64,000 bases of DNA, taken from positions 9,907,385 through 9,971,384 of the forward strand of contig NC_088295.1 in NCBI RefSeq assembly GCF_032854445.1. Direction: 5' to 3'. The position numbers and the translations under genes are program-made. Each line of letters opens with the position of its first letter. Position 1 is the first letter of the stretch. The notes under the pieces were generated by a model. That model saw nothing but the letters and a program-made list of their open reading frames with translations. It was not told the DNA's origin and did not search any database. Shown one piece after another: positions 12,801-25,515 of this stretch. Source of the stretch: Liolophura sinensis. Lineage: Eukaryota > Mollusca > Polyplacophora > Chitonida > Chitonidae.

Positions 12801-15800
12801 GGCAGACTTGTATTGTGATCCACCTTCAGTCCTCAACAGATTTGACGGCAGACTTGTATTGTGAACCACCCTCAGTCCTCAACAGATTTGATGGCAGACT
12901 TGTATTGTGAACCACCTTCAGTCCTCAGCAGATTTGACGGCAGACTTGTATTGTGATCCACCTTCAGTCCTCAACAGATTTGACTGCAGACTTGTTTTGT
13001 GAACCACCTTCAGTCCTCAACAGATTTGACGGCAGACTTGTATTGTGATCCACCTTCAGTCCTCAACAGATTTGACGGCAGACTTGTATTGTGAACCACC
13101 TTCAGTCCTCAACAGATTTGACGGCAGACTTGTATTGTGAACCACCCTCAGTCCTCAACAGATTTGTCGGCAGACTTGTATTGTGATCCACCTTCAGTCC
13201 TCAACAGATTTGACGGCAGACTTGTATTGTGAACCACCCTCAGTCCTCAACAGATTTGATGGCAGACTTGTATTGTGATCCACCTTCAGTCCTCAACAGA
13301 TTTGACGGCAGACTTGTATTGTGAACCACCCTCAGTCCTCAACAGATTTGTCGGCAGACTTGTATTGTGATCCACCTTCAGTCCTCAACAGATTTGACTG
13401 CAGACTTGTATTGTGAACCACCCTCAGTCCTCAACAGATTTGACGGCAGACTTGTATTGTGAACCACCCTCAGTCCTCAACAGATTTGACGGCAGACTTG
13501 TATTGTGAATCACCCTCAGTCCTCAACAGATTTGTCGGCAGACTTGTATTGTGATCCACCTTCAGTCCTCAACAGATTTGTCGGCAGACTTGTATTGTGA
13601 TCCACCTTCAGTCCTCAACAGATTTGACGGCAGACTTGTATTGTGAACCACCCTCAGTCCTCAACAGATTTGACGGCAGACTTGTATTGTGAACCACCCT
13701 CAGTCCTCAACAGATTTGTCGGCAGACTTGTATTGTGATCCACCTTCAGTCCTCAACAGATTTGACTGCAGACTTGTATTGTGAACCACCCTCAGTCCTC
13801 AACAGATTTGACGGCAGACTTGTATTGTGAACCACCCTCAGTCCTCAACAGATTTGACGGCAGACTTGTATTGTGAACCACCTTCAGTCCTCAACAGATT
13901 TGACGGCAGACTTGTATTGTGAACCACCCTCAGTCCTCAACAGATTTGTCGGCAGACTTGTATTGTGATCCACCTTCAGTCCTCAACAGATTTGACGGCA
14001 GACTTGTATTGTGAACCACCCTCAGTCCTCAACAGATTTGATGGCAGACTTGTATTGTGATCCACCTTCAGTCCTCAACAGATTTGACGGCAGACTTGTA
14101 TTGTGAACCACCCTCAGTCCTCAACAGATTTGTCGGCAGACTTGTATTGTGATCCACCTTCAGTCCTCAACAGATTTGACTGCAGACTTGTATTGTGAAC
14201 CACCCTCAGTCCTCAACAGATTTGACGGCAGACTTGTATTGTGAACCACCCTCAGTCCTCAACAGATTTGACGGCAGACTTGTATTGTGAATCACCCTCA
14301 GTCCTCAACAGATTTGTCGGCAGACTTGTATTGTGATCCACCTTCAGTCCTCAACAGATTTGACGGCAGACTTGTATTGTGAACCACCCTCAGTCCTCAA
14401 CAGATTTGATGGCAGACTTGTATTGTGAACCACCTTCAGTCCTCAACAGATTTGACGGCAGACTTATGTTGTGAACCACCCTCAGTTCTCAACAGATTTG
14501 ACTGCAGGCTTATATTGTGAACCACCCTCAGTCCTCAACAGATTTGACGGCAGACTTGTAATGTGAACCACCCTCAGTCCGCAACAGATTTGACTTCTGG
14601 TGTTGATCTCTGTTTGTCTTGTATTGTGAACCACTTTCAGTCCTCAACAGATTTGACTGCAGACTTGTTTTGTGAACCACCCTCAGTCCTCAACAGATTT
14701 GACGGCAGACTTGTATTGTGAACCACCCTCAGTCCTCAACAGATTTGACGGCAGACTTATATTGTGAACCACCCTTAGTCCTCAACAGATTTGACTGCTG
14801 GTGTTGATCTCTGTTTGTCTTGTATTGTGAATCACCCTCAGTCCTCAACAGATTTGACGGCAGACTTGTTTTGTGAACCACCCTCAGTCCTCAACAGATT
14901 TGACGGCAGACTTGTATTGTGAACCACCCTCAGTCCTCAACAGATTTGACGGCTGACTTGTATTGTGAACCACCTTCAGTCCTCAACAGATTTGACGGCA
15001 GACTTATATTGTGAACCACCCTCAGTCCTCAACAGATTTGTCGGCAAACTTGTATTGTGAACCACCCTCAGTCCTCAACAGATTTGACGGCAGACTTGTA
15101 TTGTGTACAACCCTCAGTCCTCAACAGATTTGACTGCTGGTGTTGATCTCTGCTTGTCTTGTATTGTGAACCACCCTCAGTCCTCAACAGATTTGACTGC
15201 AGACTTGCATTGTGAACCACCCTCAGTCCTCAACAGATTTGACGGCAGACTTGTATTGTGAACCACCCTTAGTCCTCAACAGATTTGACTGCTGGTGTTG
15301 ATCTCTGCTTGTCTTGTATTGTGAACCACCCTCAGTCCTCAACAGATTTGACTGCAGACTTGCATTGCGAACCACCCTCAGTCCTCAACAGATTTGACGG
15401 CAGACTTGTATTGTGTACAACCCTCAGTCCTCAACAGATTTGACTGCTGGTGTTGATCTCTGCTTGTCTTGTATTGTGAACCACCCTCAGTCCTCAACAG
15501 ATTTGACTGCAGACTTGCATTGTGAACCACCCTCAGTCCTCAACAGATTTGAAGGCAGACTTGTATTGTGAACCACCCTTAGTCCTCAACAGATTTGACT
15601 GCTGGTGTTGATCTCTGTTTGTCTTGTATTGTGAACCACCCTCAGTCCTCAACAGATTTGACGGCAGACTTGTATTGTGAACCACCCTTAGTCCTCAACA
15701 GATTTGACTGTTGGTATTGATCTCTGTTTGTTTTATATTGTGAACCACCCTCAGTTCTCAAAAGATTTGACTGCAGACATATTGGAGGAACCTTATCTGA

Positions 15801-18800
15801 TCTGGACAGATTATTTTGGTATTTGTGTGAAGCTCATCTGTGTGTATATACCTCAACAATTCATTCTTAATATTCAAAATATTATGAACTATGTTTTGAA
15901 ATTGCATCCAAAGTTATGGTTTCCAGGTGAAACTTTGGTTCACACACGATTTACAACATCAGGAGTTAGTGTGATGTCATTTTGAAATGTTCTTTCTGAA
16001 AATAGTCCTGATTCAGTGAGTGTGCTGTGGTGTTAGAAAGAAGAAGAATTTTTTAGTCTGTTTTTATACAGGGTTATATTAGTATTGTGTCACGTGCTAA
16101 TGATTTCCTTGTACTGTACAGGAGCATGATAAAAGGCTGTAAGTATAGTTCTTCTCTTTCACCATTTAATGTGTCACTAATGCACTTTTGACTGCCATTT
16201 CAGGAGTTCATGCATCCTTTTGTGGTCTACCATCGTTTTATCTCTTTCTCACTGTACGTGGCTGGCTTGGTGGGATTCGTTATGAGCCTGGTCAAGAAAC
16301 ATTACCTTAAGCAGTTCACATTGGTGAGTACATATAAAAGTCGCTGAAAGTGTTGTAGTGTCAATCTACTTCAATCATTTTACTAGAAAAACTTATTGTC
16401 CACACTGTCCATTCTTGCTGCCAAAAGGCAATCCTCATTTGTTACTTCTAATGGTTTATTAGTCGTCTGCTGGTACCCAGGGGCTGGGAGAGTTGGGGGG
16501 TGGGGGGTATAGGTTTGTGTCAGTCTGTCACACTGGTTTTCTGGATATATTGAATGGAAACTTTTGGTACATAACTTCATAATGAGTTACAGGCCAAATT
16601 CAGATTTTGGACCCTTCGTCCAGTTTGAACAAAGTCATTTTTGTACAAATTTGGACTTTAAATGACTGTTTTCCTTGAATTGAAAATGGTCCATTGCAAT
16701 GAATTAAAAGTTGGTGCATGGCTTCACCATAACAAGTTCCAAATGAAGTTTGAGTTTCGGACCTCCAAGTTCAATTTGAACAAACTTATGGACATTTTTG
16801 AAGGACAGTTTTTCCAGATGTTGTTTTCAACATGGTTCAGCAAATGATCTTGTATTGTAATGCTTGATCTCTCCACAGTTTGGTTGGACACATGTAACCC
16901 TGCTGATTGTCGTGGCACAGTCACACCTTATCATGCAGAACATCTTTGAAGGCCTCATATGGTTTGTGCATATGTCTACTGCGTTGTTTGAAAAAAAAGG
17001 GACAAACTCTCTGTAGTTTTGTAACTTAAATATTGAAATTTCAGTATAAATTTTACATAAAAGTCTGTGGTGTTAAAGATTGGTGGCCCTTGTAGCTAAT
17101 ATTTTAAGAATGGAAGTTTAGTTTTCTTTTGTCAGATTTTTAACGATCAAATAATGTTACTATTGTCAAGGTTTCTCTGCATTATTCTTGGGAACTATGT
17201 GAAAAGGTGTTTCTGATTTTTTCTTACATGACTGAATTTCACTCAGATGTTTAACTTGTTTATGAGTTTTCTTCCTGATGCCATGACTCACTGGAGCTCT
17301 GTGTGTGTTTGCAGGCTGCTGGTTCCAGTGTCCATGATCATCTGTAATGACATCATGGCTTACATGTTTGGCTTCTTCTTCGGGAAAACTCCGCTGATAA
17401 AACTCTCCCCAAAGAAGACATGGGAGGGTTTCATAGGAGGCGCTATATCTACCATAGTCTTTGGTATTGTAGTAAGTACCATTTACCCCCATGTAAATGA
17501 CATAAATGTAACTTTATAGTCAAATCTTCCACAAAGTGTACCAAATTTCAATGAACAAGTTTATGCAGGCTTCATTGTTAATCTACATGTATGCATATTT
17601 ACATATCTTGTTGCAGAAGTGAAATAATCATTAACATAGTTACCATATGAACACCATTGAGATAAAAAAATAAAATGTATGCTTTAAAAATGTATTTAAG
17701 TTTAGTCTTATCACTTCCTGTTTCCATAACGGTTATGCATTATGGGAGCCTTGTGAACTGTAGATGAACTGTTATTGCCAACTTTTCCTGTTCCTGAGAG
17801 ATCTATTAATCTTACAAGGTTTCAGCACCAAAAGTCATTTTATGACTTGAAATTTGCATTTTTTTGACGAAGTTTTAGCTCATTTAAACATTGTGTGGCT
17901 GTGCAGTTTTAAGGTGTGGTGATGCTTTTGTTGTTGTTGTTACAGCTCTCCCTGGTCCTGGTACAGTTTGATTACCTGGTGTGTCCCATCAGCTATGACG
18001 ATGTCAATGAGCAATTATCTATGGAGTGTGAAAGACACCCTGTGTTCAGAGTGACAGAATACCAGCTACCTTCTACAATACAGTCCTTCTTTTCTCTTGT
18101 AAGTTATAACAGCTATGGTGCTGTATTTTGTTACTGTGGAGAATGCACGGGTATATGTGCACCATCATCAACTGGTGCTGGCGGTGGCTCATCAGTGCGG
18201 TGCTCGACTCCCAATTACTGGCACCTAAACTGTAATTCAATCCTGAACTTGGACAGGAAACTTCTGACTTACTTTGCTCTTATTAACCATGGGCCCTGGA
18301 TGACAATAGGCAGTCAGTGATGTTCATGGGACCATTTGCATAGTGTTTTTCTCTACATCAGTATGGAATGCAAGTCTGAAATTGTTGTGCCTTTAACAGT
18401 GTGTAAACCATGTAGGGATGTCTGACTGGTCTGTCTTGTTTCATATTACAGGCCTAGAAGGTTTTGTTTGAATTCTGCACCCAGCAAAGCCTTACGTCTT
18501 CGAGGTTTGAGTGCTTGCTTCCATGCGGACTTCCACTCATTAATCAGATTGTCAGTTGTATTAAGGTTATATATTCTTCAGAATACATATACATATAATA
18601 TATAGCTGATAGTACTGATTATATAAGTAAATCCCTTGCCTCTTTGTTCACCAGTTCTTTATTCCTTGGAGGACCATCCACCTGTACCCATTCCTGCTGC
18701 ACTCCATCTCCTTGTCCAGCTTTGCCTCCGTTATTGGACCATTTGGAGGATTCTTTGCCAGTGGCTTTAAACGGGCGTTTAAAATTAAGGTACGTGTCCT

Positions 18801-20706
18801 TTGTGTCCGATGTTTCAAAGTCCATTGCCTCCAGTCCTGTGTTAGTGCATCTTAAGTCAAAAATCCTGGTCACAGTAATTTTTTTTTTGGTAGTGGAAGT
18901 TAAAATTTGACACATTTGCCTTGAGATAATATTTATGAGGTTGTCAAAGTTTTAATTTTTATATCCCCAAAAATCAAGTTTAGAAATAAACTTCTTTTTG
19001 GCTGCAGTTTTAAGTCAAGGTTTTCTAACATGTTCCAAACATGAAAGTAGATTATGTTGGCCCTAGTTCCTTTAAACACGAACTAAAGGAGTAAATCTAA
19101 GTTCAACTTCCTGGGCAACCTACCATGGAATTCCATATAGCATTATCGGCTTGTGTGCTGTATTCCACATTGCTTAGTTTGTATGTTGTAGATTGGTGGA
19201 TGTTGGTTGTTACATATTCTGATTCATGCTTTGTGTTTTACAAGACTTTGTAGAATGTTTGTATTTCACAGGACTTACTGGGTTATCCACTACTGTGTTG
19301 TATTTCACAGGACTTACTGGGTTGTCCACTACTGTGTTGTATTTCACAGAACTTACTGGGTTATCCACTTCTGTGTTGTATTTCACAGGATTTACTGGGT
19401 TGTCCACTACTGTGTTGTATTTCACAGAACTTACTGGGTTATCCACTACTGTGTTGTATTTCACAGGACTTACTGGGTTATCCACTTCTGTGTTGTTTCA
19501 CAGGACTTACTTGGGTATCCACTTCTGTGTTGTATTTCACAGAACTTGCCGGGTTATCCACTTCTGTGTTGTATTTCACAGAACTTGCCGGGTTATCCAC
19601 TTCTTAGTTGTTTCACAGAACTTACCAGGTTATCCACTTCTGTGTTGTTTCACAGAACTTACCAGGTTATCCACTTCTGTTTGTATTTCACAGGATTTAC
19701 CAGCTTATCCACTACTGTGTTGTATTTCACAGGACATGCCGGGTTATCCACTACTGTGTTGTGTTTCACAAAACTTTGTGGGTTACATGGGCATATTTTG
19801 TATTTTACAGGACTTCGTTGGTTACATAGGCATGCTTTGCATTTTACAGGACTTCGTTGGTTACATAGGCTTATTTTGTATTTCACAGGACTTCGTTGGT
19901 TACATAGGCATATTTTGTATTTCACAGGACTTTGGGGACACAATTCCAGGACATGGTGGGATAATGGACAGATTTGACTGCCAGTTTCTTATGGCTACAT
20001 TTGTACATGTATACCACTCCAGTTTTATACGGTAAGCTGTGTATAGGAGCCGACAAAACAGCCCACCACAGTATGGCTGAAATATTGCTGAATGGATACT
20101 GAACCAGTCAGTGATTCATTCACAAATATAACAAAATGATTCAAATGGAAGGAAAATAGAATTTGTGAACATCAGTTATTTCAAACCTCAACTTCCTTTC
20201 AAATACATCCTTCCTCGTCATGACTGTAAAATTGTTCAGTATGACGTTAAAACCTAAGCAACCACTCTCTCACTCCTTTCAAATATAGAAATTGAAACAT
20301 ATTGCATTTTATCTACTTGCACACAATTGTCACAGGTTGTTTCATATGGAAACTGTTAAATGTTCATTACATGTATATCCTTTTAGTGATTTGATTTCAG
20401 TTGAAAATCAACAGTCAGTAGAACATTGTGTGTATTTTATTGTATATATCCCAAAACTTTGCAGTTTGGGAGACATCGCTCTCATGTGCTCATGTAATAA
20501 TGTAGATTAGAATATTTATTCCTCTGGTTAGATTCCTAGTAACCCATTCTATTTTCATATTACTTTTTTTTTTTTGCAGAGCCCCGAACGCCCAGCGTGT
20601 GATTCAGCATTTGCTGACGCTGAAGCCAGAGGAGCAGTTGGAAGTCTTTAATGTGTTACAGGAGCGTCTCCTCTCCCGAGGGATCCTCAACATCACTGCA
20701 CATTAG
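6886..20706 (+). CDS. CDS1/CDS2: Phosphatidate cytidylyltransferase (CDP-diacylglycerol synthase)
   Basis: Makes CDP-diacylglycerol from phosphatidic acid and CTP in the ER membrane, feeding phosphatidylinositol, phosphatidylglycerol and cardiolipin synthesis. Eleven exons join in phase: 6886-6939, 9635-9777, 10340-10436, 11683-11859, 16204-16323, 16879-16961, 17315-17471, 17946-18098, 18655-18789, 19928-20031 and 20580-20706. They give 449 aa (human CDS2 is 445). The N-terminus [12 protein letters not shown] matches the CDS2 start, followed by an acidic, low-conservation exon 2 and several membrane spans (for example around [18 protein letters not shown]). The family signature is complete: S-x-FKR-x4-K-D across the exon 9/10 junction, then PGHGG-x-x-DRFD. 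All donors are GT and acceptors AG, with no frameshift. The intron splitting the signature carries the 39-bp acceptor array. The gene converges on RAD54B and probably shares a promoter region with the small minus-strand candidate. Confidence 0.97.
7221..7356 (+). mobile_element. SINE-A fragment (3' part) in CDS intron 1
   Basis: Body and tail of the tRNA-headed SINE called SINE-A here: ctctccggccgtacg, then ataatgctggccgccg, then gaaatattcttgagtac. The tRNA-like head is missing (5' truncation). Confidence 0.8.
9452..9577 (+). mobile_element. SINE-A fragment in CDS intron 1
   Basis: The 3' end of SINE-A (tggttgtgggtt, gctctgcccggtttcc, gaaatattcttgag, aaaacaccaatca), truncated at 5'. It lies only 57 bp upstream of exon 2. 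Confidence 0.8.
10455..10851. mobile_element. MITE-like element with terminal inverted repeats in CDS intron 3
   Basis: The element begins TACCCCGTTCACATGGCC and ends GGCCAGGTG-like with TGAATGGGGTA; the right end reverse-complements to TACCCCATTCACCTGGGC, so the ends are imperfect inverted repeats. A TA sits at each edge, as in Tc1/mariner-type target duplications. The interior repeats short inverted words (aaaccggctcaa, ctggtttaaattt) and codes for nothing. It starts 18 bp downstream of the exon 3 donor. At about 395 bp it is a typical non-autonomous DNA transposon. The autonomous partner is not in the window. Confidence 0.7.
10951..11136 (+). mobile_element. SINE-A, 5'-truncated, in CDS intron 3
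   Basis: Starts at agtccagctcatgctgg just inside the B box and continues through the SINE-A body to gcgtaaaacaccaatcaaa and a short A/T tail. The A box is absent. Confidence 0.85.
12053..15775. repeat. 46/63-bp minisatellite, about 78 units, in CDS intron 4
   Basis: A 3.7-kb array of the 46-bp unit ttgtattgtgaaccaccctc + agtcctcaacagatttgacg + gcagac. A longer 63-bp variant replaces the seven bases ggcagac with a 24-base block (ctggtgttgatctctgtttgtc core). Point variants (ttcagt, tcggcag, ctgcag, gatccacc) mark larger duplications: 13501 recurs at 14283 (782 bp, exactly 17 units) and 12192-12450 recurs at 14463-14720 (2271 bp, 49 short units plus one 17-bp extension). Near the 3' end the 63-bp variant returns every 155 bp (15136, 15291, 15446, 15601), a higher-order repeat of 63+46+46. 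The array lies within the intron, 193 bp from exon 4 and about 430 bp from exon 5. Confidence 0.95.
19255..19927 (+). repeat. 39-bp minisatellite of duplicated splice acceptors before CDS exon 10
   Basis: Seventeen tandem units of about 39 bp (tttgtatttcacaggactta + ctgggttatccactactgt and variants) run directly into the real acceptor tttgtatttcacag|GACTTTGGGG of exon 10. Each unit repeats both the intronic end and the first bases of the exon, and 16 of 17 keep the AG. Most units are 39 bp; three are 36-37 bp. The last units (GACTTCGTTGGTTACATAGG type) most resemble the exon. The array is open from 19226 in frame through exon 10, so acceptors at 19694, 19733, 19811, 19850 and 19889 would be in phase with exon 9. 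Confidence 0.95.
20209..20275 (+). mobile_element. SINE-B 3' fragment in CDS intron 10
   Basis: Matches only the SINE-B 3' end: ccttcctcgtcatgac, cagtatgacgttaaaac, ctaagcaaccactc. Confidence 0.6.
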
Positions 20707-22633
20707 CCATCTGTCTATGAAGCACAGGTGTTTTATTTATTGTTGGTAGCTCTCTAGTACCTCAAGCATATGGGTAAAGGTAAAGGCAAAGAAAACACTA
20801 GAATTAGTATATTTCAGATGAAAGACTGTCCAGGAAAATAGTTTGCTTCATGTTTTTTTTTTTTTTTTTTGTTTAAATTTTTCCATCCAAGTAAAATGCT
20901 TCTAAAACATTGGATTTTATGTTGGTTTTTTTATCCTAGTGGGTATCATTGAGAACCCATCTATATATTTTTTTTTTGTTTGAAATTGTGTAACTAGTCA
21001 ATTTATATGTGAAGAAGTTTGGCAGTCTGTGTACACGTACCAAGTACACAAAACTCTCTGTGACGTCACTGCCCACATTATGGTCAGAAAAGGGTGCCAT
21101 AGAAGCCAGTATTTTAAATATTTTACTTGGTTAAAAAATTTGAAAAAAGAAAAAAAAAAATCATAAATAAATAAAATTACTTTCCTGGACAATCTTTGAT
21201 GGTTTATCTGACATATACTTCATGGTAATGTTGTTTGTTTGTTAGCCTTTAATTACAGTAAAATGTGGTTTGAGCTGTAGAACACGCTTATAACACATGG
21301 ATTGAGCCAGGCAATTGTTGTGCGAAAGGTAACATATTCACCTGGTTTATTTAATGGATCGAGGTATAAGTCTATAATATTCTGGGCTCGTCTGAACAAT
21401 CGTGTGTATATGTATATATGTGAGTGTGTGTATGTATGTATGTACTGTTGGTTGTAAAAATTTATTCAAGGTGGCAGCTGGGCTGTTCTCATCTATATTT
21501 AATTAGCGTGGTAGTGTTGCACATAAATTAGTCAAATTTTTAGAGTCTTTTAGCTGGTGCCGTGTTCTAACTGAAATGGGAGTTGCAGTGGAGTGTGATG
21601 TGTGTGAGCAGAAATAAAGTTTTAGTTGTTTTTAAAGTTCATGTAGGAACCTTGCTGATTGGCATTTTCATGTGAGTTCAGGTGATGTTCAATACTTTGA
21701 CGCACATGGGCATGGAAAAAGCAAGATGAGGTACTTAACAGAGATCAGTTGCTCTAGTAAATGTTGCTGAAGAAAGAAAATTGATAATAGTTGCTAAGCG
21801 TTCTAGAAACACTGTTTATAACACTAAGTATATCTTTGTCACACCTGTGTAAAATGTAATGCTGTCACACTTGTGACATGTCATTTGGTCAAGCTTATGT
21901 TTTCACATTTGTGACTCGTTACACATGTACAGGTGTATTTTCCTATGTGATATGTATATTTTATCTGGTCACATTTCTGTGAATGCAATGTACTTTAAGT
22001 AGTTGATAAAATCATTATTTTCTCGAGTAAAGGGTTTCAGTTTAAATGAAAGCTTCAGTATGCCATTGTACATTGTACAGTTTACCATACCTGCTTCACA
22101 AAATATGCCAGACAATGAAATGAGCTTAGCAGCTTCTAACATGCCCTTGATGGATGCACAAGCCGGTTTCTTTGGCACTGTTGACTGCTAAGCTTTGGTT
22201 GTTTTGATTGATTATTTATGTTCTTTTGACTCCAGGTAAGATTTACAGGATTGCTTTTTTGGCATTTTGGTTTAGTTACCTAATTTGTAATTGTGAAATA
22301 TGTGTTTTGTTTCTCATCACCTCAATGCATATGTAAATATCATTTATTTGCTCTGCTCACTGGATTTTTTGTATTTTTTTTAAAATAATATTGTACAGAT
22401 TTTATTTGTTACAAAAATACATGTACTTACATAGGGAAGCTGTGTAGTTCTTTATGGGCATGCAGTACATGTATCCATCAGTTCAACAAGCACAGTTCAC
22501 AGCTTGCGGTTGTCTAATAAAGTAGGCCATAAGCTTTAATATTTTAGTTGAAAACTGCCTTAATTAGTTAAAAAATACATAAACTGATATTTTAAGCAAT
22601 AAGTGTTACCAAATTTCTGAAGTTTTTTTTAAT

Positions 22634-22851
22634 TTGACGGGTGTTTTTTGCCGTACTTAAGAATATTTACTTTATTTGATGACCAGCATTATGATGGGAG
22701 AAAACCAACAATCATCCTAATTTGACAACAAAACTGTCCATGTGCATATGTATCACTGGGCTGGACTTGAATTTGCAATGACCAAATTAGTGAGAGGCTT
22801 CAAGGTCATTGTGCTGCACTAGCGTGATAACCACTTGGCCACGTAGGCCCT
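22634..22851 (-). mobile_element. Old, diverged SINE-A
   Basis: Reverse-oriented SINE-A whose order is preserved (tail ggtgttttttgccgtactta, body ccagcattatgatggg, B-box region ctggacttgaattt, head ggccacgtaggccc) but which differs heavily from the younger copies. Confidence 0.75.
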
Positions 22852-24755
22852 ACATTATTTGAAATGAATTTTTGTTCACATGTATAATTCATTCATGGTC
22901 TGCATTTAGCATAATTGTAGCAGGTGTGAATGTGAAGAAAAATGTGAAGTGTAACAGTACATTTGTAAGCAAATGTGTGCCATTCACATACATGTATATG
23001 TGTGTGTACTTAACTGAATTACCTTTGACATAGCTTAACCAAGATGTGACAGTGGTGTGGTCGTCAGGTATAGGGTAGCCGAAGGGTCAACCTCGTGCCA
23101 AATGGAGAGATGCCAAATCAAAGTCATGGATGCATGGTCCCATGTCGGGCTGTTGGCAACTAGCTTTTTAAGTTAGTCATAAAGTCAGGTGTGTGTTTGA
23201 TCTGTCATTATCCTCATGTTTTTCAAACAAAATGATTTTAACTGAAGATTCCAGATCAAGTAAAAAAAAAATTGTTAGATTTGTTGAATTCGGCAAGATC
23301 AAAGAACACTTAAATTTGTGAAAGTAACAGCTGTTTAATCTCCATTTTATAACGGGGCCCCATTTTATTCCTGGCATGTCACCGCACACTGAAGTATGTT
23401 CTTACCAAATGATGACCAGTATACCTTTATTGACCAATTAAAACTGCCTTCATCCAACTGATTGACCAATCATGCATTGTTGTTTTCATCTTCATCAGTA
23501 CTTAAGCTTAGTTTTGATTAATGTCATAGAAAAATACATTTGTAGCCTTCTTTTACTCCCTTGAAGTGGGAATTTAAATGTTCCATGTAACAGCAGGACA
23601 ACTGAATGGCCAAAATTGTGATTTTGGGCTTAAGAAGAAGTATACAAAACATTGTTGTACCCTGATTGTGTGCATGTGTTTCTGCAGTTTAAGAATGCAT
23701 TAGTTAACCTATAAATGTATACAATGCTCTGTACTAGCAAATAAGAAGTGAGGTGTTTAGGACGTGAACACATGCCTCAGTTCATATGTTATTGGAACAA
23801 CAAGAGGATGTTAGAAGTTCATGACCGTAATCACAAACAATGAAGTGTTTCAGTCAAATTTATTAAGTTAAAAAATGTTATTTTCTCTATTTCTCCTCCA
23901 GTGTTGAAGAAGTTGGTTTGTGTCAGCTCTTGACAATATTATTTACAAATTTTTTTAGAATTTGTTGTATTTCAGCAGGTCAATCTATGATATAGCTGAA
24001 ATGTTTTAGTCCTTAGAAATGTCATGGTTATTGATGTTAAAATAAATAAATCTTCACTTGTCAGTCATTTTGTTTATCTCAGCTCCTTATAAACCACTTG
24101 CTGTGCAGTCCTGGTTAGAATCATTACCTGTTGTCTGTATCAATGACAACAATACCTGTACACACAGGTTCGCTTGATTCCTTTAACACCACAAACACTT
24201 CATTAAATTGGTCAGATTTATGGCCAGAAGATAGGCACAGTACAGTGGAAACGTCTCCACTCATCTCTTGCTTGCTCTCACAGCCTTTTTATGCAATCAT
24301 AAAGGAATTCATAATTTCGAGCATTTGAGTTGACAAGAAGGAAGACGTGATAAATAACATGGAGTTAAATGGACAAAATGTCGATTTTTATCGATTTCTA
24401 AAGCTCAAAGTACTACATGCCACTGAAACTATCATATCTGAAGGCTAGATACACTGCAATTACTTTTCCAGGAAGAGTTTCTTACCTAAAAGCTAAATTT
24501 TTCATTTTTTATTCTAAAAGCCCCTTCAATCCCTATGCCACCCGTGTTAAATTTGATTTGTTTTCACTTCCAGAACTGCAGTCATGTGACGTATGTGCTG
24601 ATGGTTGGATAGCAGCTATGACATCACTGCAAAACTATGAATGTGAAAACATTCGATTTACAGTTGCAGCAATGTCAGTGTATCCAGGAGCGATTCTGGA
24701 GCCTAAGATTTTAACAATTTGAAATATTTGCTCTCCCTTTCTTTGTACTCATACA

Positions 24756-24830
24756 GTGATTGGCCAAGTTGGCTACTGGTCAGTGATTGGCTAAGTAGGC
24801 TACTTATCAGTGATTGACCAATCAGTGCTG
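24756..24830. repeat. 27-bp tandem repeat rich in ATTGG/CCAAT
   Basis: Nearly three copies of cagtgattggccaagttggctact with substitutions, giving a cluster of ATTGG and CCAAT words. It lies about 700 bp beyond the RAD54B stop. It may be a chance short repeat rather than a regulatory site. Confidence 0.5.
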
Positions 24831-25515
24831 GCTGAGGGGTCATGTGTGGTGTATTCTGCAAGTGTAAAGCAGTACTAGCACAATGTTGGCATGGATGACT
24901 TCATATTGCATACTGCTGTGATGCAGCAGTGATGAGAACAGAACATTATTGATCAGCCCCAAAACAGTTTCTTGTCCATTTACTTACTATAAATAAACGC
25001 TTCATGTGATATCACTTGTCCAAAAGATTTCGTGAATAGGGGAGTTTACAGATTAGCTTTACAAACAAATCTGTGTAGACATTCAAGTAAGTATTAAAGG
25101 TAACAATAATTCTTAATAACTTCTGCATACTTTACTTGAGAATAGTTTCTGTGTGATGTGTGTAAGAAAAGATGATCAGGGGAATTTGGAGATCAAACTC
25201 ATTTGTGGTTAGAGGCATAAGAAGTCCTACTGTATTGTGCGACTTGTGAAAAAACTTGTGACACTCGCATGTCTACATTGATTTGTTTGTATAGTTAATC
25301 TGTTGCCAGCCTTTGTGGTCTGTTTTTCAACAGAATAAGACGAGAGAAGACAAACTAGTACAATTCTATTATTTACACAAAAGCTATATTTCATAAATAA
25401 GACAGCTCAATTTCTGACAGCTTACTCACAAAGCATGCACAACTGCTTGAATTCAGCAGTTCTGTTTGCATCTCTTGCTTGTACATTCGCAAAGCATGCA
25501 CAACCAGTGGTACTA

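Larger units (their letters stand above)
20707..25515. other. CDS 3' UTR and convergent intergenic region
   Basis: No coding exon recognised between the CDS stop and the RAD54B stop. The first plausible CDS polyadenylation signal is AATAAA at 21613-21618, which would give a 3' UTR of about 0.9 kb; later AATAAA copies near 24040 are alternatives. The stretch is AT-rich, with T-runs and one old SINE-A. ORFs at 22003, 24131 and 24417 show no family resemblance. Confidence 0.5.

Noticed and set aside
12053-15775. CRISPR-like array
   Set aside because: The units are contiguous, with no unique spacers, in an intron of an animal gene.
17247-18320. Separate genes at 17247-17519 and 17916-18320
   Set aside because: These are CDS exons 7 and 8 read on into their introns.
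19207-19977. 256-codon ORF in the 39-bp array (alternative frame)
   Set aside because: A repeat-length artefact. Only the frame shared with exon 10 is of interest, and that as a possible exon extension.
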